Counted from the first letter of the stretch, positions 35,793-43,981 are shown. The stretch: 44,021 bases of DNA from an uncultured Flavobacteriales bacterium (GCA_903945495.1 CAJAVU010000100.1:1-44021), one strand, 5' to 3'. Notes: generated from the letters alone by a model not told the origin. Translations and numbers: made by a program.

Positions 35793-36212
35793 ATGAAACA
35801 CCTCCTCATCCTCTCCCTCCTATTCTGCACCTTTCAAGCGAAGGCTGATACAATTGATTTTTGTCAAGTGTATTACAACAACATAAAGATCTTGGACATC
35901 AACTTTTTCAGGTCAAATGAACTTGTATTAAAATTGGACAGTATCCAAAGTAGCGATTCAATTTCAATACGCTATTTTCGGGACACTCCATGTTTCGATT
36001 GCCCAACAAAACTGATCATTGAAAATGAAAAACATCTTCCATTTTTCAGTATTGAAAATGTTGGCACCTCTTCCCCTTTCACCTTTTCAGTGCAACAACT
36101 AGTCGAACTACGTGAAAAAGGCTATGAACACCACTTTGAAGTGTTTTACACTGAAGGAATTCCCGTTAGTCGAACTGGTCGACAGTTTGTTTTACGCATA
36201 AAACTGGAATAG
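35793..36212 (+). CDS. Small exported protein, unrecognised
   Basis: 139 residues with a clear signal peptide (L-I-L-S-L-L-F-C then A-K-A-D). The mature part is about 120 residues, has one C-F-D-C pair near the middle, and looks all-beta. I do not recognise a family. It follows the DUF2200 gene by 8 nt and is the last gene before a convergent helicase gene. Confidence 0.65.
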   Translation: MKHLLILSLLFCTFQAKADTIDFCQVYYNNIKILDINFFRSNELVLKLDSIQSSDSISIRYFRDTPCFDCPTKLIIENEKHLPFFSIENVGTSSPFTFSVQQLVELREKGYEHHFEVFYTEGIPVSRTGRQFVLRIKLE

Positions 36213-36250
36213 TATGATTTGGTTTTAACTAATTGAATCATATTCATTTC

Positions 36251-36300
36251 AGATAAGGGAAACGCTATGGTTCAAAACAATCATTTGCTTTCCCTAATCT
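36251..36300 (-). terminator. Imperfect hairpin spanning the helicase stop codon
   Basis: AGATAAGGGAAACGC (36251-36265) and GCTTTCCCTAATCT (36287-36300) pair over about 13 bp with one mismatch and one bulge. The right arm is coding sequence for the last helicase residues, and the stop (36281-36283) lies in the loop side. No T-tract follows on the minus strand, so a classical terminator is uncertain; it could protect the mRNA 3' end. Confidence 0.5.
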
Positions 36301-37402
36301 GCGTAAACCCAATCGAAAGCGTTCGTTCATAATTGCGCAACACCTTCACCTCTTTCGCATCAATCAAACACAACGAAACACCTTGTTTCCCTGCGCGTGC
36401 TGTGCGTCCACTGCGGTGAGTGTAATATTCATCCGATTCTGGTAATTGGTAATGCACAACGTATGTTAAACCTTCCACATCAATTCCACGTGCAGCTAAA
36501 TCTGTTGCGACCAAGATTTGTAAACTTTCGTTTTTGAAGGCACGCATTACTTTGTCACGTTCTTTTTGCAATAAATCTCCGTGAATTGCATCAGCAGCAA
36601 TATTCTTCGCAATCAATTGTTTCGCTAACTTTTGCGCTGTAGCCTTGGTTCTACAGAAGATCACACCACGATTTTTCTGCTCAGATTTCAAGAATTGTTG
36701 AAGAATATAAAACTTATCTTTCTCGTCGCAAATAATGTACTTGTGCGTAATTTTATTGTTCACCACATTCTTCGGATTCACAACAATTCTGTGTGCCTCT
36801 TTCGAAAGGTGTTTATTGATAATGTCTTTGATGCCATCTGGAATCGTTGCTGAAAACAACCATTTGTTTTTCACAGTATGCAGAAACGAAAGGATTTCAT
36901 CCAATTCCTTTTTGAATCCCATGCTCAACATTTCATCGGCTTCGTCCAAAACGATTGTTTTCACTTTGCGTAAATCAACTGCTTTGCGTTTCACCAAATC
37001 AATTAAACGACCAGGAGTTGCAACTACAATGTGTGTTGGACGCTGAAGATTCGAAATTTGAACGTCGATGTTTTCACCACCGTAAACAGATTCAACAAAA
37101 ACGCGATGCGAGAATTTCGTGAACTTGAACAATTGTTTTGCAACTTGTTGTCCCAATTCGCGTGTTGGACATAAAATCAAAGCTTGAACACTTGCGTCGT
37201 TCGTATCTACTTGCTCTAGAATCGGTAAACCGTAAGCAGCCGTTTTTCCTGTTCCCGTTTGCGCTTGCGCCACAATATCGGTTTCATTGTCCATCAATAA
37301 AGGAATGACCTTCAACTGAATATCACTTGGTTCAATGATATTCAAGGCATTTAATCCTTTAATTAATTCTTGGCTGACTCCTAATTCTTCGAAACTTTTC
37401 AA
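36281..37402 (-). CDS. DEAD-box ATP-dependent RNA helicase
   Basis: A 373-residue two-RecA-domain helicase with a Q-motif (E-P-S-D-I-Q), motif I A-Q-T-G-T-G-K-T, motif II D-E-A-D, motif III S-A-T and motif VI H-R-S-G-R-T-A-R-A-G. It lacks the basic C-terminal tail of DeaD/CsdA and ends soon after the core, so it is a minimal helicase of the RhlE/CshA type; RNA unwinding in ribosome assembly or decay is the family role. The start is TTG at 37402: an in-frame TAA sits five codons upstream and there is no ATG between. A -7 box lies 22 nt upstream. Confidence 0.93.
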   Translation of the reverse strand: MKSFEELGVSQELIKGLNALNIIEPSDIQLKVIPLLMDNETDIVAQAQTGTGKTAAYGLPILEQVDTNDASVQALILCPTRELGQQVAKQLFKFTKFSHRVFVESVYGGENIDVQISNLQRPTHIVVATPGRLIDLVKRKAVDLRKVKTIVLDEADEMLSMGFKKELDEILSFLHTVKNKWLFSATIPDGIKDIINKHLSKEAHRIVVNPKNVVNNKITHKYIICDEKDKFYILQQFLKSEQKNRGVIFCRTKATAQKLAKQLIAKNIAADAIHGDLLQKERDKVMRAFKNESLQILVATDLAARGIDVEGLTYVVHYQLPESDEYYTHRSGRTARAGKQGVSLCLIDAKEVKVLRNYERTLSIGFTQIRESK

Positions 37403-37424
37403 AACTGATTGATTTTATGAGGTA

Positions 37425-37432
37425 CAAAGATA
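37425..37432 (-). promoter_or_regulatory. -7 box for the DEAD-box helicase
   Basis: Minus-strand TATCTTTG matches the consensus 22 nt before the TTG start. It supports the TTG as the true start. No -33 TTG is seen. Confidence 0.6.
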
Positions 37433-37440
37433 ACTTTTCT

Positions 37441-37475
37441 AGTGACTAGAAACTAGTGATTAGTGACCAGAAGGA
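37441..37475. repeat. Short heptamer array AGTGAYY, five units
   Basis: AGTGACT (37441), AGAAACT, AGTGATT, AGTGACC and AGAAGGA follow each other in a 7-base period. It sits just upstream of the helicase promoter. Units 2 and 5 are degenerate. Confidence 0.6.
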
Positions 37476-37551
37476 TATCGAAAAAAGACATTTGTGTGCA
37501 ATTCGATAACTCGACATCTCGACAAGCTCGAGGACTGAGATTACAGAAACG

Positions 37552-37600
37552 GAATCATGAATAACGAATTATGAATCATAAATCCTAAATCATGAATCAT
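37552..37600. repeat. Tandem heptamer array RAATCAY, seven units
   Basis: Seven contiguous units from GAATCAT (37552) through GAATAAC, GAATTAT, AAATCCT and AAATCAT to GAATCAT (37594-37600). The array abuts the stop codon of the uup gene (37601-37603, minus strand). Same unit as at 3013. Confidence 0.88.
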
Positions 37601-39487
37601 CTAGGCAAATTCCGAAAGCTCCAACCAACGATCCGTCAAAGTATCTAATTTCGTTACTACTTCCGATAAACGATTTCCGGCCGACATAATTTCATCGTTT
37701 GATATCGATGGATCTGAAAGTTTGGCTGTTAAGACTTCTTTTTCCGCTTCCAAGGATTCCATGTCTTTTTCCAGTTGCTTGAATTCCTCTTTTTCCTTGA
37801 ATGAAAGTTTTTTCTTTTCAGCTGGTTTTTCAGACGAATCAGAAAGTTGTGTCACTTTTACTTTTTCAGCTGGAATACCATCTTTCGCTTCTTGCTTTTC
37901 CTTTTTGTAATCAGCAGCGGTTTGTTTACGGTATTCAGTATAATTTCCTATGATGTCTTTAATTGCGCCGTTTCCTTCAAACACAAACAAGTGATCAACC
38001 ATTTTATCCATGAAATAACGGTCATGCGAAACAACGATTAAACATCCTTCAAACGTGCGTAAGTAATCTTCCAAGACCGACATTACGAAGATGTCTAAGT
38101 CATTTGTTGGCTCATCGAGAATCAAGAAATTTGGATTTGACATCAAAACAGTCATCAATTTCAAACGACGTTTTTCACCTCCACTCAATTTGTGAACGAA
38201 GTTGTAATGCATGTTGCGGTCGAACAAGAATTTTTCCAAGAATTGAGCAGCAGACAATTGGCGACCTTTTTCCAAAGGAATAAATTCAGCAATATCACGA
38301 ATCACATCAATTACTTTTTTGTCTTCGTCAACTTTGATTAAATCTTGTGAGTAATAACCAAAAACAACTGTTTCACCTGTTACCACTTTTCCGCGGTCAG
38401 CCTCTTCTCTACCCTGAATTAAATTCAAGAAAGTAGATTTACCAGTTCCATTGTTCCCAACAATTCCCAAACGTTCTTTGCGTTGGAAATTATAGGTAAA
38501 TCCGTCCAAAATCACTTTCTCGCCAAACGATTTTCCAACCTTGTGCAATTCCAAAATCTTAGAACCCAATCGTTCCATTTTCACAGGAATATCGATTTCA
38601 TCCTCATCAATGCGCTGACTTGCAACCTTCTTGATGTCTTGGAAGGAATCAACACGCGCTTTTTGTTTTGTTCCGCGCGCCTTTGGTTGACGACGGATCC
38701 AATCCAATTCCTTTTTAAAGGTATTTCGCGCCTTGTCGATTGTTGAAGCCAATTGTTCTTGACGTTCAGCTTTTTTCTCCAAGTAATACGAGAAATTTCC
38801 TTTGTATTTGTAAATCGTTTTGTCTTCTAATTCGTAAATCGTGTCACACACAACTTCCAAGAAATAACGGTCGTGCGTTACCATTAAAATCGTTGATTTC
38901 GACTTCGAAAGGTATTCTTCCAACCATTCAATCATGTCCAAATCCAAGTGATTCGTTGGCTCATCCAAGATCAAGAAATCCGCTTCAGCCACCAATACTT
39001 GTGCAAGAGCAACACGCTTTTTTTGTCCACCAGAAAGACTTCCAATCAACAAATCTGTGTTGTCCAATTTAAGAACTGAAAGTATTTGATTCACTTTCAC
39101 TTCCATGTCCCACGCGTTCAACTCCGTCAATTCATCGTAACATTCGTGTATTGCTTCTTCGTTTCCTTCGCGTAAGGCTTGGTTGTATTTCTTAACGATT
39201 TGAAGTTCCGGTAAATCATGTGAGAAAACCGCTTCAAGAATCGTATGTGTTTCATCGAGGTTTTCACTTTGCTGCATGAACGCAACGCGAATATCGTTTC
39301 TGTACACCACGCGTCCGCTGTCGTATTGTTCCAATTCCATTAAACAACGAAGCAAAGTTGTTTTACCATTTCCGTTTTTTGCAACGATGGCTACTTTTTG
39401 ACCTAAGTCAATCCCAAAGGTTAAATCAGAAAAAATAACACGGTCACCAAACGATTTGGTAAGATTTTCAACAGAAAGATAATTCAT
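37601..39487 (-). CDS. uup: ABC-F family ATPase, Uup-like
   Basis: A soluble 628-residue protein with two ABC domains and no membrane part. Domain 1 has A-K-N-G-N-G-K-T-T, L-S-G-G-Q-K-K-R and L-D-E-P-T-N-H-L-D. Domain 2 has G-N-N-G-T-G-K-S-T, L-S-G-G-E-K-R-R and L-D-E-P-T-N-D-L-D. A linker lies between them, and a C-terminal coiled coil (about residues 545-628) is typical of Uup. Uup acts on ribosomes or branched DNA intermediates; antibiotic-resistance ABC-Fs lack this tail arrangement. It is 3 nt downstream of the DUF4293 gene and co-transcribed with it. Confidence 0.92.
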   Translation of the reverse strand: MNYLSVENLTKSFGDRVIFSDLTFGIDLGQKVAIVAKNGNGKTTLLRCLMELEQYDSGRVVYRNDIRVAFMQQSENLDETHTILEAVFSHDLPELQIVKKYNQALREGNEEAIHECYDELTELNAWDMEVKVNQILSVLKLDNTDLLIGSLSGGQKKRVALAQVLVAEADFLILDEPTNHLDLDMIEWLEEYLSKSKSTILMVTHDRYFLEVVCDTIYELEDKTIYKYKGNFSYYLEKKAERQEQLASTIDKARNTFKKELDWIRRQPKARGTKQKARVDSFQDIKKVASQRIDEDEIDIPVKMERLGSKILELHKVGKSFGEKVILDGFTYNFQRKERLGIVGNNGTGKSTFLNLIQGREEADRGKVVTGETVVFGYYSQDLIKVDEDKKVIDVIRDIAEFIPLEKGRQLSAAQFLEKFLFDRNMHYNFVHKLSGGEKRRLKLMTVLMSNPNFLILDEPTNDLDIFVMSVLEDYLRTFEGCLIVVSHDRYFMDKMVDHLFVFEGNGAIKDIIGNYTEYRKQTAADYKKEKQEAKDGIPAEKVKVTQLSDSSEKPAEKKKLSFKEKEEFKQLEKDMESLEAEKEVLTAKLSDPSISNDEIMSAGNRLSEVVTKLDTLTDRWLELSEFA

Positions 39488-39490
39488 GTA

Positions 39491-39958
39491 TTAACGTAAG
39501 CGATTAAGTGAGTCGATTAATTTTTTATCCTTACGAACGCCTTGAATCCCTAAGAAAATAAATAAAAATACTGAAGCATGTACAAAAAATCCCATTTCTA
39601 AAACAAAGTCAGAACCTGTATTTCCGGCTTGTGAAGTAAAAAAAGAATTAGCTGCAAAATAGATCCAAGCAGTCGTTCCAAGGTTCAAAAAGAAACTTAA
39701 CCAACCCATTGTTACTTGCATTTTACGATTTTTAAACAGAAGAATCGTCGCAATTAAAGCAAGGATTTGTAAGGTTATCGGCAACCAAAACATCAGTTTT
39801 TTTTCGGTAGTAACATTGTTTAATAATTTGTTAACACCTTGATAAGTAACATCGTATGAAATATCATCAATTTTAAAACTGAAATATGAAGAAGCAAAAC
39901 TTAATGCAAGTAATGCCACTGCAATTAAAAAATAAAGGGATTGAATACGTTGAATCAT
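39491..39958 (-). CDS. DUF4293 membrane protein
   Basis: A 155-residue protein with four predicted transmembrane helices. It begins M-I-Q-R-I-Q-S-L-Y, the DUF4293 signature specific to Bacteroidetes, and ends in a basic tail. Function unknown. The ATG at 39956-39958 is preferred over a TTG two codons upstream because of this family start. It is the first gene of a two-gene unit with uup. Confidence 0.9.
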   Translation of the reverse strand: MIQRIQSLYFLIAVALLALSFASSYFSFKIDDISYDVTYQGVNKLLNNVTTEKKLMFWLPITLQILALIATILLFKNRKMQVTMGWLSFFLNLGTTAWIYFAANSFFTSQAGNTGSDFVLEMGFFVHASVFLFIFLGIQGVRKDKKLIDSLNRLR

Positions 39959-39974
39959 AAACAAAAATTTTCGA

Positions 39975-39982
39975 CAAAATTA
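39975..39982 (-). promoter_or_regulatory. -7 box for the DUF4293-uup operon
   Basis: Minus-strand TAATTTTG matches the consensus 16 nt before the DUF4293 ATG. No -33 TTG is evident. Confidence 0.55.
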
Positions 39983-40129
39983 CGCATTTTAAACTGTTTA
40001 TTGACGCAGAACCACCGAATAAATGTTACTACCGACTGTTCAGTCAATATCACTTCCTTTCTTTTTTATTTATGGAATTTGAACCTAACTTGCATCCGAG
40101 TTGTAACACTTTACTAAATACCGAAGGCT

Positions 40130-41041
40130 ATGAAAAATGTGAAAATTGAAAACGCTTGTTCTGAGAATTGGAATGAGATGGCACCAACAGTAAAAGGTGC
40201 ATTTTGTCAAGTTTGTGCAACAAACGTTCTTGACTTCACAAATAAATCAAGTTTAGAAATCAAGCAATTGTTATTAGCAAATAGTGGTAATTCGGTATGT
40301 GGGCGCATTAAAAACCAACAATTAGAACAGTTGAACACGGAATTTGAACTATGGAAAATGAATTCTAGTCAATCCATTCAGCGCGCAATGGTATTTTCTT
40401 TATTGGTTGTTTTCGGTTTGACCTTATTCAGTTGCACGAACGAAAAAGACAAGCAAGCAATTCAGGCACTTCAAGCTTCGGTTTCACATGTTATTGAGAC
40501 AAATGATGCTGCCATCGCTCCAATTGCGAACGTTTCACAAACATCTGTCACAAGTGAACTACCGCAGTTAATTCATTTTGAAGAAAGAAGCATTGGTTGT
40601 AAATGTGATTACGAAGTAAATGAGCCCGTGCAAATGGAAGAATTCGTTTTAGAGGAATATATCATTACAGAAGATAGAGAAGCTGTATGGTTAGGTGGAA
40701 TGACTTATAACGTTTCTTATGTGGATTTTTTAAACCAAACCGTTCAACCGATTGAGTATGATGAAAATGGTGCAGCTATTCCAACAGAATTAACAGCGAA
40801 AGCGTATCCAAATCCAACTGCAGATTTCACAACTTTAGAATTAGGTTTACCAGAAAAAGAACGCGCTGAAATAGCAGTGTATGATATGTCTGGAAAACTA
40901 CTTCAAACAATCCACGACGGTAAAATTGAACGCGGATCCAGCAGCTATTCAATCGATTTAAGTGAATATGTAACTGGAATGTACTTGATTACCATTCGTT
41001 CGAAGAAATTCAATGAGACGGTTCGGGTTTCTAAACTCTAA
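40130..41041 (+). CDS. T9SS sorting-domain protein with N-terminal Cys module and internal membrane anchor
   Basis: 303 residues without an N-terminal signal peptide. Residues 1-60 hold Cys10, C26-x-x-C29 and Cys57 in the pattern C-x(3)-W-x(2)-M ... F-C-x-x-C ... V-x-D-F ... C-G-R. I know this as a recurring N-terminal module of Bacteroidetes membrane and surface proteins. A single hydrophobic helix (86-100) runs into L-F-S-C-T, which looks like an internal lipobox (Cys102). The last 80 residues are a type A sorting domain (Y-P-N-P-T-A-D, then G-M-Y-L-I-T-I). Function unknown; a metal-binding cytoplasmic sensor head is an inference. Confidence 0.8.
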   Translation: MKNVKIENACSENWNEMAPTVKGAFCQVCATNVLDFTNKSSLEIKQLLLANSGNSVCGRIKNQQLEQLNTEFELWKMNSSQSIQRAMVFSLLVVFGLTLFSCTNEKDKQAIQALQASVSHVIETNDAAIAPIANVSQTSVTSELPQLIHFEERSIGCKCDYEVNEPVQMEEFVLEEYIITEDREAVWLGGMTYNVSYVDFLNQTVQPIEYDENGAAIPTELTAKAYPNPTADFTTLELGLPEKERAEIAVYDMSGKLLQTIHDGKIERGSSSYSIDLSEYVTGMYLITIRSKKFNETVRVSKL

Positions 41042-41068
41042 TTGTTGAGGTCGTTGAGGCTCTCGAAA

Positions 41069-41095
41069 CGCCGAAACAGCTCTTCCGCAGCGGCG
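41069..41095. terminator. Possible weak GC-rich hairpin between convergent genes
   Basis: CGCCG (41069-41073) and CGGCG (41091-41095) could pair in the 56-nt gap between the T9SS gene and the aroC 3' end; TTGAGG occurs twice just before. It is short and has no T-tract. Confidence 0.3.
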
Positions 41096-41097
41096 GA

Positions 41098-42159
41098 CTA
41101 TCTTCTAGCTCTAAACTCTAAATAAAAATCGAGTAAAGTCAACGCCGCCATTGCTTCAACAATTGGCACAGCGCGCGGTACAACGCAAGCATCGTGGCGA
41201 CCTTTTCCTTCTACTGCCACTTTTTCACCGGCTTGGTTGATCGAAGCTTGCGCTTGCATTAATGTAGCAACAGGTTTGAACGCTACTCTAAATTCGATTG
41301 GCATTCCATTGGAAATTCCTCCTTGGATGCCACCGCTGTGATTCGATTGCGTGCTTCCGTCTTCGTTAAACAAATCATTGTGTTCGGAACCACGCATTTC
41401 TACAGAAGCAAAACCACTTCCGAATTCAACACCTTTCACCGCATTAATTGACAACATTGCTTTTCCAAGATCAGCATGTAATTTATCGAAAACTGGTTCA
41501 CCAAGTCCAATTGGGACATTCACAACCATGCAACGAATGCATCCGCCAATTGTGTCACCCTCTTTGCGCACAGATCGAATCAATTCTTCCATTTGTTCAG
41601 CTGTTTTCGAATCCGGACAACGAACAGGATTTGATTCAATGGCATCGTGCATGAAAAATGAAACATCATTTAAGCGAATCGAACCAACTTGATCAACATA
41701 GGTTGAAAATTCGATTCCTAAGGATTCTAAATAGTGTTTTGCTAACACTCCAGCAACAACACGCGAAGCAGTCTCACGCGCACTAGATCTTCCTCCTCCA
41801 CGGTAATCGCGGGTTCCATATTTTTTGTCGTAGGTAAAATCCGCATGCGACGGACGATACACTTCTTTCAAATGTTCGTAATCAGCACTTTTTTGTGCTT
41901 CGTTCGGAATGCTAAATGCTATTGGAGCTCCAGTTGTTTTTCCTTCAAAAATTCCAGATAAAAACTGAACGGTATCACTTTCTTTACGTTGCGTAACGAT
42001 GGCAGATTGTCCTGGTTTACGACGATCGAGTTCCATTTGCACCTTTTCCAAATCAACAGGGAAATTGGCAGGAAAGCCATCAATAATTCCACCAATGGCA
42101 GCGCCGTGTGACTCACCAAAAGTTGTTAAACGAACTAATTTTCCGAAAGTAGAACTCAT
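41098..42159 (-). CDS. aroC: Chorismate synthase
   Basis: AroC converts 5-enolpyruvylshikimate-3-phosphate to chorismate with reduced FMN, the last step of the shikimate pathway. The 353-residue protein shows all signatures: G-E-S-H-G near the start, [25 protein letters not shown] and R-H-D-A-C. I chose the ATG at 42157-42159; a TTG two codons upstream overlaps the -7 box. It is a single gene, convergent with the T9SS gene. Confidence 0.97.
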   Translation of the reverse strand: MSSTFGKLVRLTTFGESHGAAIGGIIDGFPANFPVDLEKVQMELDRRKPGQSAIVTQRKESDTVQFLSGIFEGKTTGAPIAFSIPNEAQKSADYEHLKEVYRPSHADFTYDKKYGTRDYRGGGRSSARETASRVVAGVLAKHYLESLGIEFSTYVDQVGSIRLNDVSFFMHDAIESNPVRCPDSKTAEQMEELIRSVRKEGDTIGGCIRCMVVNVPIGLGEPVFDKLHADLGKAMLSINAVKGVEFGSGFASVEMRGSEHNDLFNEDGSTQSNHSGGIQGGISNGMPIEFRVAFKPVATLMQAQASINQAGEKVAVEGKGRHDACVVPRAVPIVEAMAALTLLDFYLEFRARR

Positions 42160-42162
42160 ACA

Positions 42163-42170
42163 CAAATATA
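42163..42170 (-). promoter_or_regulatory. -7 box for aroC
   Basis: Minus-strand TATATTTG is an exact match 3 nt before the aroC ATG. It predicts a leaderless transcript. No -33 TTG is seen. Confidence 0.6.
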
Positions 42171-42231
42171 AGCGAGAAAATTGATTTTAGTTGTAAAGGC
42201 TTGAATTAAAACTCAGGAATAGTTGACAGAT

Positions 42232-42564
42232 TTATCCACGAGAAACCAATCCATTGATAAGTTGAATTCCACCAAATAAAATTGCTCCCCAGAAAATAAA
42301 TCCGACATCTGCCAAGGTTAAAACGGTTCCTCCAACACACCAAAGCGAACCAAAAACAACATCTTTGTTTGCTTTTTTATTTTTTGCTTCACGCACCAAA
42401 TCTTGAGCAGAATTAGCAATTTCAGCAGCAACACCTTCGTCTGCGCCCAATTGAATCAATCCTCTTTTTACTTGGCTTGGTAATTTTTCTTCTTTAACAA
42501 TCATACGAATTGCTTCGTTATGATAATAGTCGATTTCATTTTGAATAAGCGGTTTCTTCTCCAT
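42232..42564 (-). CDS. Small membrane protein, conserved type without known role
   Basis: A 110-residue protein with a soluble helical N-terminal half (residues 1-65) and two C-terminal transmembrane helices (about 68-88 and 90-106: G-S-L-W-C-V-G-G-T then F-W-G-A-I-L-F-G-G-I-Q). I have seen similar small Bacteroidetes proteins but know no function. The ATG at 42564 is used; the longer frame from TTG 42648 overlaps a -7 box (42646-42653), so it starts before the transcript does. Confidence 0.75.
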   Translation of the reverse strand: MEKKPLIQNEIDYYHNEAIRMIVKEEKLPSQVKRGLIQLGADEGVAAEIANSAQDLVREAKNKKANKDVVFGSLWCVGGTVLTLADVGFIFWGAILFGGIQLINGLVSRG

Positions 42565-42645
42565 AGTGTAAATTACATAGTAATCACATCGTCGAAGAAA
42601 TAAGGAGAGAAACACGACGAGTTGAAATTTGGTTTGCACCTGAAA

Positions 42646-42653
42646 CAAAGGTA
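42646..42653 (-). promoter_or_regulatory. -7 box for the gene at 42232-42564
   Basis: Minus-strand TACCTTTG matches the consensus, 81 nt before the ATG. The leader in between shows no recognised structure. Confidence 0.5.
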
Positions 42654-42726
42654 ATTCTTTGAAGAAATCTCAGCTTTTTTTTAACATTTTTAAATTCGGG
42701 TTATTCTTGGAATTCTAAAGCAGAAA

Positions 42727-42775
42727 ATTCGTGATTCATGATTTGTGATTCGTGATTCATGATTCGTGATTCGTG
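42727..42775. repeat. Tandem heptamer array (complement of RAATCAY), seven units
   Basis: Seven contiguous units on the plus strand: ATTCGTG (42727, 42748, 42762, 42769), ATTCATG (42734, 42755) and ATTTGTG (42741). This is the RAATCAY unit in the opposite orientation to 3013. Confidence 0.9.
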
Positions 42776-42885
42776 ATTTCCTGCCTGTCGTAGCCTCCAG
42801 CGCAGACAGAGTAATCCCCTGCCTGTTGGTGGTTGTAATGAATATTAAAACAATTGATAAATTGGTACATTGCACAATTGTTCCA

Positions 42886-43275
42886 TTACCCAACTTTTTT
42901 AAGATGAACTTCTTTACCTTTTCGTTCACTTAAGATCAATTTCTTTTCAGTGATTTTAAGAATTTCCATTTCCTCTTCTCCACCATTTCGCTCATAGATG
43001 ATAAGGGCCATTGATTCTTCATCAGCTTCCCATTTACCTAGGAATTTAGCTTCCAGCTTTTTATCGCTCGTATTTTTTAGTAGGTAAATCGTTCCATCAG
43101 ATTTAAAATCTAAGCGTTCACCTTTGTCCTTATTAGACATTTGTGAACCTTTCATCTTCACCAATTCCCATTGACCGATGAGTTTTTGTTCCAACGAAGA
43201 TGTTGTTAAGCTCAAAAAGATTCCTGATAAAAAGAATATAAGACTTAGTTGTGCGATTCGAAGCGATGATTTCAT
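42886..43275 (-). CDS. Exported lipocalin-like protein
   Basis: 129 residues with an N-terminal signal sequence or anchor (about residues 7-25). A small beta domain starts L-I-G-Q-W-E-L-V-K and continues with D-F-K-S-D-G-T-I-Y and G-K-W-E. That pattern (G-x-W, then alternating strands) is typical of lipocalin-like domains in Bacteroidetes. There is no Cys for a lipoprotein anchor. Ligand unknown. A -7 box lies 18 nt upstream (43294-43301). Confidence 0.75.
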   Translation of the reverse strand: MKSSLRIAQLSLIFFLSGIFLSLTTSSLEQKLIGQWELVKMKGSQMSNKDKGERLDFKSDGTIYLLKNTSDKKLEAKFLGKWEADEESMALIIYERNGGEEEMEILKITEKKLILSERKGKEVHLKKVG

Positions 43276-43293
43276 GTAAGTGATTTAACTTTT

Positions 43294-43301
43294 CAAAGAT
43301 A
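43294..43301 (-). promoter_or_regulatory. -7 box for the lipocalin-like gene
   Basis: Minus-strand TATCTTTG matches the consensus 18 nt before the ATG. No -33 TTG is evident. Confidence 0.55.
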
Positions 43302-43381
43302 ATCGTTTCTGCTCATCTAATTATTTTTTGAATCATGTCTTTACGTATTGTTCTTTGCGCCTTGTTCCGTATATTTAAAGA

Positions 43382-43981
43382 ATGGATGAGCAAAAAGCAG
43401 AAGAATTTTGGCAATGGTTTGTAAAGAATGAATCAATTATCAAACAATGTATCACGGAACCAGACAATGATTCACGTGAGTTTGTTATTGAGAATTTGAA
43501 CAACCATATCTTGTCGTTTGGTCCTCTGAAATGGGATTTAGGTTTAAACGATACCAACGAATGGTTCTTCGTTATTTCACCCAATTGCGACGAACAACTG
43601 TTATCTATTACAAGCGAACTAATTGAAATGGCTCCGACGTTTCTGGATTGGGAATTTCATGATAGTGTACCTTCGAAAGATTGGAATCGTCAGTTTTCGT
43701 TGTATGACCATGAAATGGAAATTCTGCACGTTGACGCGTCCAATTGGCAGTATGTTGCTTTTGCTTCTGGTGATTTAGTAGAACTTATCATTGAGGCACC
43801 GAACTTAAACTATCAGCAAGAAGAAACAGTTGCCGTTGCTGGAAATTTATTTTTAATGAATGAAATTGGGGAACGTTTATTGATTGAGCGCATCGCGAAG
43901 TATAGTTTAGTTGCTGAATTAGACGATGAAGATCAGGAATATAAATATCCGATTGAGGATTTGAAAGAGCACATACGGTGA
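43382..43981 (+). CDS. Unrecognised acidic cytoplasmic protein
   Basis: 199 residues, acidic, with no signal peptide or membrane helix. It begins with a helical E-E-F-W-Q-W-F segment; the middle contains W-E-F-H-D-S-V-P-S-K-D-W-N and the C-terminal part is E/D-rich (L-D-D-E-D-Q-E). I do not recognise a family and no catalytic motif is visible. Length and codon use look like a real gene. A near-consensus box TATATTTA (43371-43378) sits 3 nt before the ATG. A heptamer array begins right after the stop. Confidence 0.7.
   Translation: MDEQKAEEFWQWFVKNESIIKQCITEPDNDSREFVIENLNNHILSFGPLKWDLGLNDTNEWFFVISPNCDEQLLSITSELIEMAPTFLDWEFHDSVPSKDWNRQFSLYDHEMEILHVDASNWQYVAFASGDLVELIIEAPNLNYQQEETVAVAGNLFLMNEIGERLLIERIAKYSLVAELDDEDQEYKYPIEDLKEHIR

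Larger units (their letters stand above)
42565..42885. other. Gap of 321 nt with promoter and repeat array
   Basis: It holds the -7 box at 42646-42653 (minus) and the heptamer array at 42727-42775. There is also a partly duplicated CCTGCCTG word (42780 and about 42818). An open frame on the minus strand across the array encodes a repeated T-N-H-E-S-R-I peptide and is not a gene. Nothing else is recognised. Confidence 0.7.

Noticed and set aside
42565-42648. N-terminal extension of the small membrane protein from TTG 42648
   Set aside because: It overlaps the -7 box at 42646-42653 and adds residues unlike the compact family form.
42690-42929. Minus-strand open frame with repeated T-N-H-E-S-R-I peptide
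   Set aside because: The peptide is only the translation of the heptamer array; there is no family resemblance, promoter or start context.
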